Source: an uncultured Roseibium sp. (lineage in GTDB: Bacteria > Pseudomonadota > Alphaproteobacteria > Rhizobiales > Stappiaceae). From it: a DNA stretch of 64,000 nucleotides. The DNA is taken from positions 3,012,001-3,076,000 of the forward strand of contig NZ_OY769915.1 in NCBI RefSeq assembly GCF_963669205.1, read 5' to 3'. This document shows positions 62,922-64,000 of the stretch, in pieces; positions within the stretch are counted from its first letter, which is position 1, and each line of letters starts with the position of its first letter. The notes under the pieces are model-generated. The model was not told where the DNA came from. It was given only the letters and a program-made list of their open reading frames with translations, and did not search any database. The position numbers were made by a program, and so were the translations under genes.

Positions 62922-62954
62922 AACAGCGGCCAGGGTGGAACCTGCGCCGCTGTT
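62922..62954 (+). terminator. Terminator-like hairpin after gyrA
   Basis: AACAGCGGC (62922-62930) pairs with GCCGCTGTT (62946-62954), and CAGG with CCTG inside, making a long, mostly perfect stem. A T-run is not obvious afterwards, so the strength of termination is uncertain. Confidence 0.55.
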
Positions 62955-62991
62955 TGCCGTTCGGGGGAGAAAACTGGGAGGTATCTAAAAC

Positions 62992-63408
62992 TCAGTTCGC
63001 GGTCGGGTAACGCGCCAGGATGGTCTGGTTCGCGGTCGGTGCCTTTTGCTCAACGGTAACGAAGGAAACGTTGCGAACCTTCGAAGCACCGGTCAGAGAC
63101 GCGGCACATTCCTCGCTCCACGCGCCCCATGCCTGGGAAGTGCAGTTTTCGGATACCGGGGAAGCGGCAATACGGTCGGTCTTGGTTGCAGACATGCCCT
63201 GTGTTGCCAGGCTCGTCAGGTTTTCGGCCTGAGAAGCGTTGCTCGGATGCAGGCTCATCATGCCCGCAGCAACCATTGTCAGCAGCGCAAGTACAAAGAC
63301 CGCTGCCATCTTGAATTGGACGGATACGTCCGCTGCCTTGCCCTGGAATGTAAACGGTGCGCCAGTCTCGCTTGAAACGGTTGCGCCTTGTGTAACGTAG
63401 CTCCTCAT
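62992..63408 (-). CDS. Small membrane-anchored protein with conserved Cys
   Basis: Protein of 138 residues. A single hydrophobic segment (FKMAAVFVLALLTMVAAGMM, about residues 32-51) anchors a periplasmic C-terminal domain containing Cys pairs (SENCTSQAWGAWSEECAASL). No signal peptide at the very start. The family is not recognised. It sits between gyrA and coaD, convergent with the first. Confidence 0.55.
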   Translation of the reverse strand: MRSYVTQGATVSSETGAPFTFQGKAADVSVQFKMAAVFVLALLTMVAAGMMSLHPSNASQAENLTSLATQGMSATKTDRIAASPVSENCTSQAWGAWSEECAASLTGASKVRNVSFVTVEQKAPTANQTILARYPTAN

Positions 63409-63569
63409 CGTCCTGGCTCCTGCTCACGCCTTGTTTGTGATGAGCCCACTTTGGACCATGAAGAAAAAGTTCGATGTGACGGCGATCACAAAATGTGCCC
63501 AAGTTGGAAAAATGCCGAAATTGAGGGTTTTTCTTGTGAGGTGCCGGCTGGCGGAGTATGGAGTGAGCC

Positions 63570-64000
63570 ATGACACGCATCGCGCTTTACCCGGGTTCCT
63601 TTGACCCCGTCACCAATGGCCATATGGACATTTTACGTCAATCGCTTGCCCTGGCCGACAAGGTTGTCGTTGCCATCGGGATCCATCCTGGAAAGAAGCC
63701 TCTTTTCTCCTTTGACGAGCGGCAGGAGCTGATCCACGCATCTGCTCAGGCTGAATTCACGAAGGAAGAGGCCGAACGTATTGATGTAATTTCCTTTTCC
63801 GACCTGGTGATCAACACGGCGCGGGCGCAGGGGGCAGCCTGTCTGGTTCGCGGATTGCGGGACGGCACCGATCTTGACTACGAAATGCAGATGGCCGGCA
63901 TGAATGGCACCCTTGCGCCGAACATAAAGACGGTTTTCCTGCCGGCGTCTCCTGCGGTGCGCCACATCACCGCCACCTTGGTCAGGCAAATCGCGAAGAT
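63570..64000 (+). CDS. coaD: Phosphopantetheine adenylyltransferase CoaD (partial, runs off the window)
   Basis: Adenylates 4'-phosphopantetheine in CoA synthesis. The ATG at 63570 opens a frame that is still open at the last base (about 143 of the usual ~160 residues). The start reads MTRIALYPGSFDPVTNGHMD, with the nucleotide-binding TNGH motif, and later LVRGLRDGTDLDYEMQMAGMN, both typical of CoaD. Confidence 0.93.
   Translation, partial: MTRIALYPGSFDPVTNGHMDILRQSLALADKVVVAIGIHPGKKPLFSFDERQELIHASAQAEFTKEEAERIDVISFSDLVINTARAQGAACLVRGLRDGTDLDYEMQMAGMNGTLAPNIKTVFLPASPAVRHITATLVRQIAK

Noticed and set aside
1..64000. CRISPR arrays, rRNA genes, replication origin
   Set aside because: No regularly spaced repeats, rRNA or DnaA-box cluster were seen.

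Overview
The window looks like a GC-rich alphaproteobacterial chromosome, most likely Hyphomicrobiales and possibly a marine Stappiaceae (Roseibium/Labrenzia-like) strain. This placement is inferred from the housekeeping neighbourhoods (ppx-rlmE, guaB-rsmB-guaA, gyrA-coaD), the lanthanide-type methanol dehydrogenase cluster and the density of ABC importers. No rRNA operon or CRISPR array is present. One tRNA (Gln, anticodon CUG) was found.

Region 1 (1-9417) is a XoxF-type PQQ/lanthanide methanol dehydrogenase cluster. It starts inside xoxF, followed by the cytochrome xoxG, the periplasmic partner xoxJ, a CW-motif rhodanese-like protein, a DUF2380/3280-type exported protein (opposite strand), a PQQ-associated ABC binding protein and a YVTN beta-propeller protein. 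A tightly coupled SsuABC-like transporter then ends in a small exported protein of unknown function. Together these suggest periplasmic methanol or alcohol oxidation plus an uptake system, perhaps for the metal, a chelator or another cofactor.

Region 2 (about 9.8-46.5 kb) is an accessory catabolic region. It has four solute-binding-protein-dependent ABC importers (two dipeptide/opine type, one polyamine type, one polar-amino-acid type), each next to hydrolases and its own regulators. The enzymes include two M29/NicX-like metalloproteins, an isoaspartyl-dipeptidase-like amidohydrolase, an amidase, an M20 peptidase, MmgE/PrpD, a metallo-beta-lactamase-fold hydrolase, an isochorismatase-fold hydrolase, two 2-oxoglutarate/Fe(II) oxygenases, an AhpD-like protein, a GST and a creatininase-family amidohydrolase. 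The regulators are two LysR, one AraC and one XRE-cupin protein. The overall theme is import and hydrolysis of modified peptides, amides and amines, but the actual substrates cannot be read from the sequence.

Region 3 (46.47-48.3 kb) is a visibly more AT-rich patch of small exported, lipoprotein and phage-like ORFs. It abuts the 3' end of the tRNA-Gln gene (48304-48377, minus) and resembles a decayed insertion at a tRNA.

Region 4 (48.6-64.0 kb) is core chromosome: ppx with a long basic N-terminal extension, rlmE, a YunG-like gene, guaB, rsmB, a TPR gene, guaA, a Cys-rich conserved protein, a DksA/TraR-type zinc-finger protein, a small exported protein, a marC-family gene, gyrA, a small membrane-anchored protein and the start of coaD. 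A 264-bp MITE with 31-bp inverted repeats sits exactly on the TA shared by the stop codons of two convergent genes (58950-59213).
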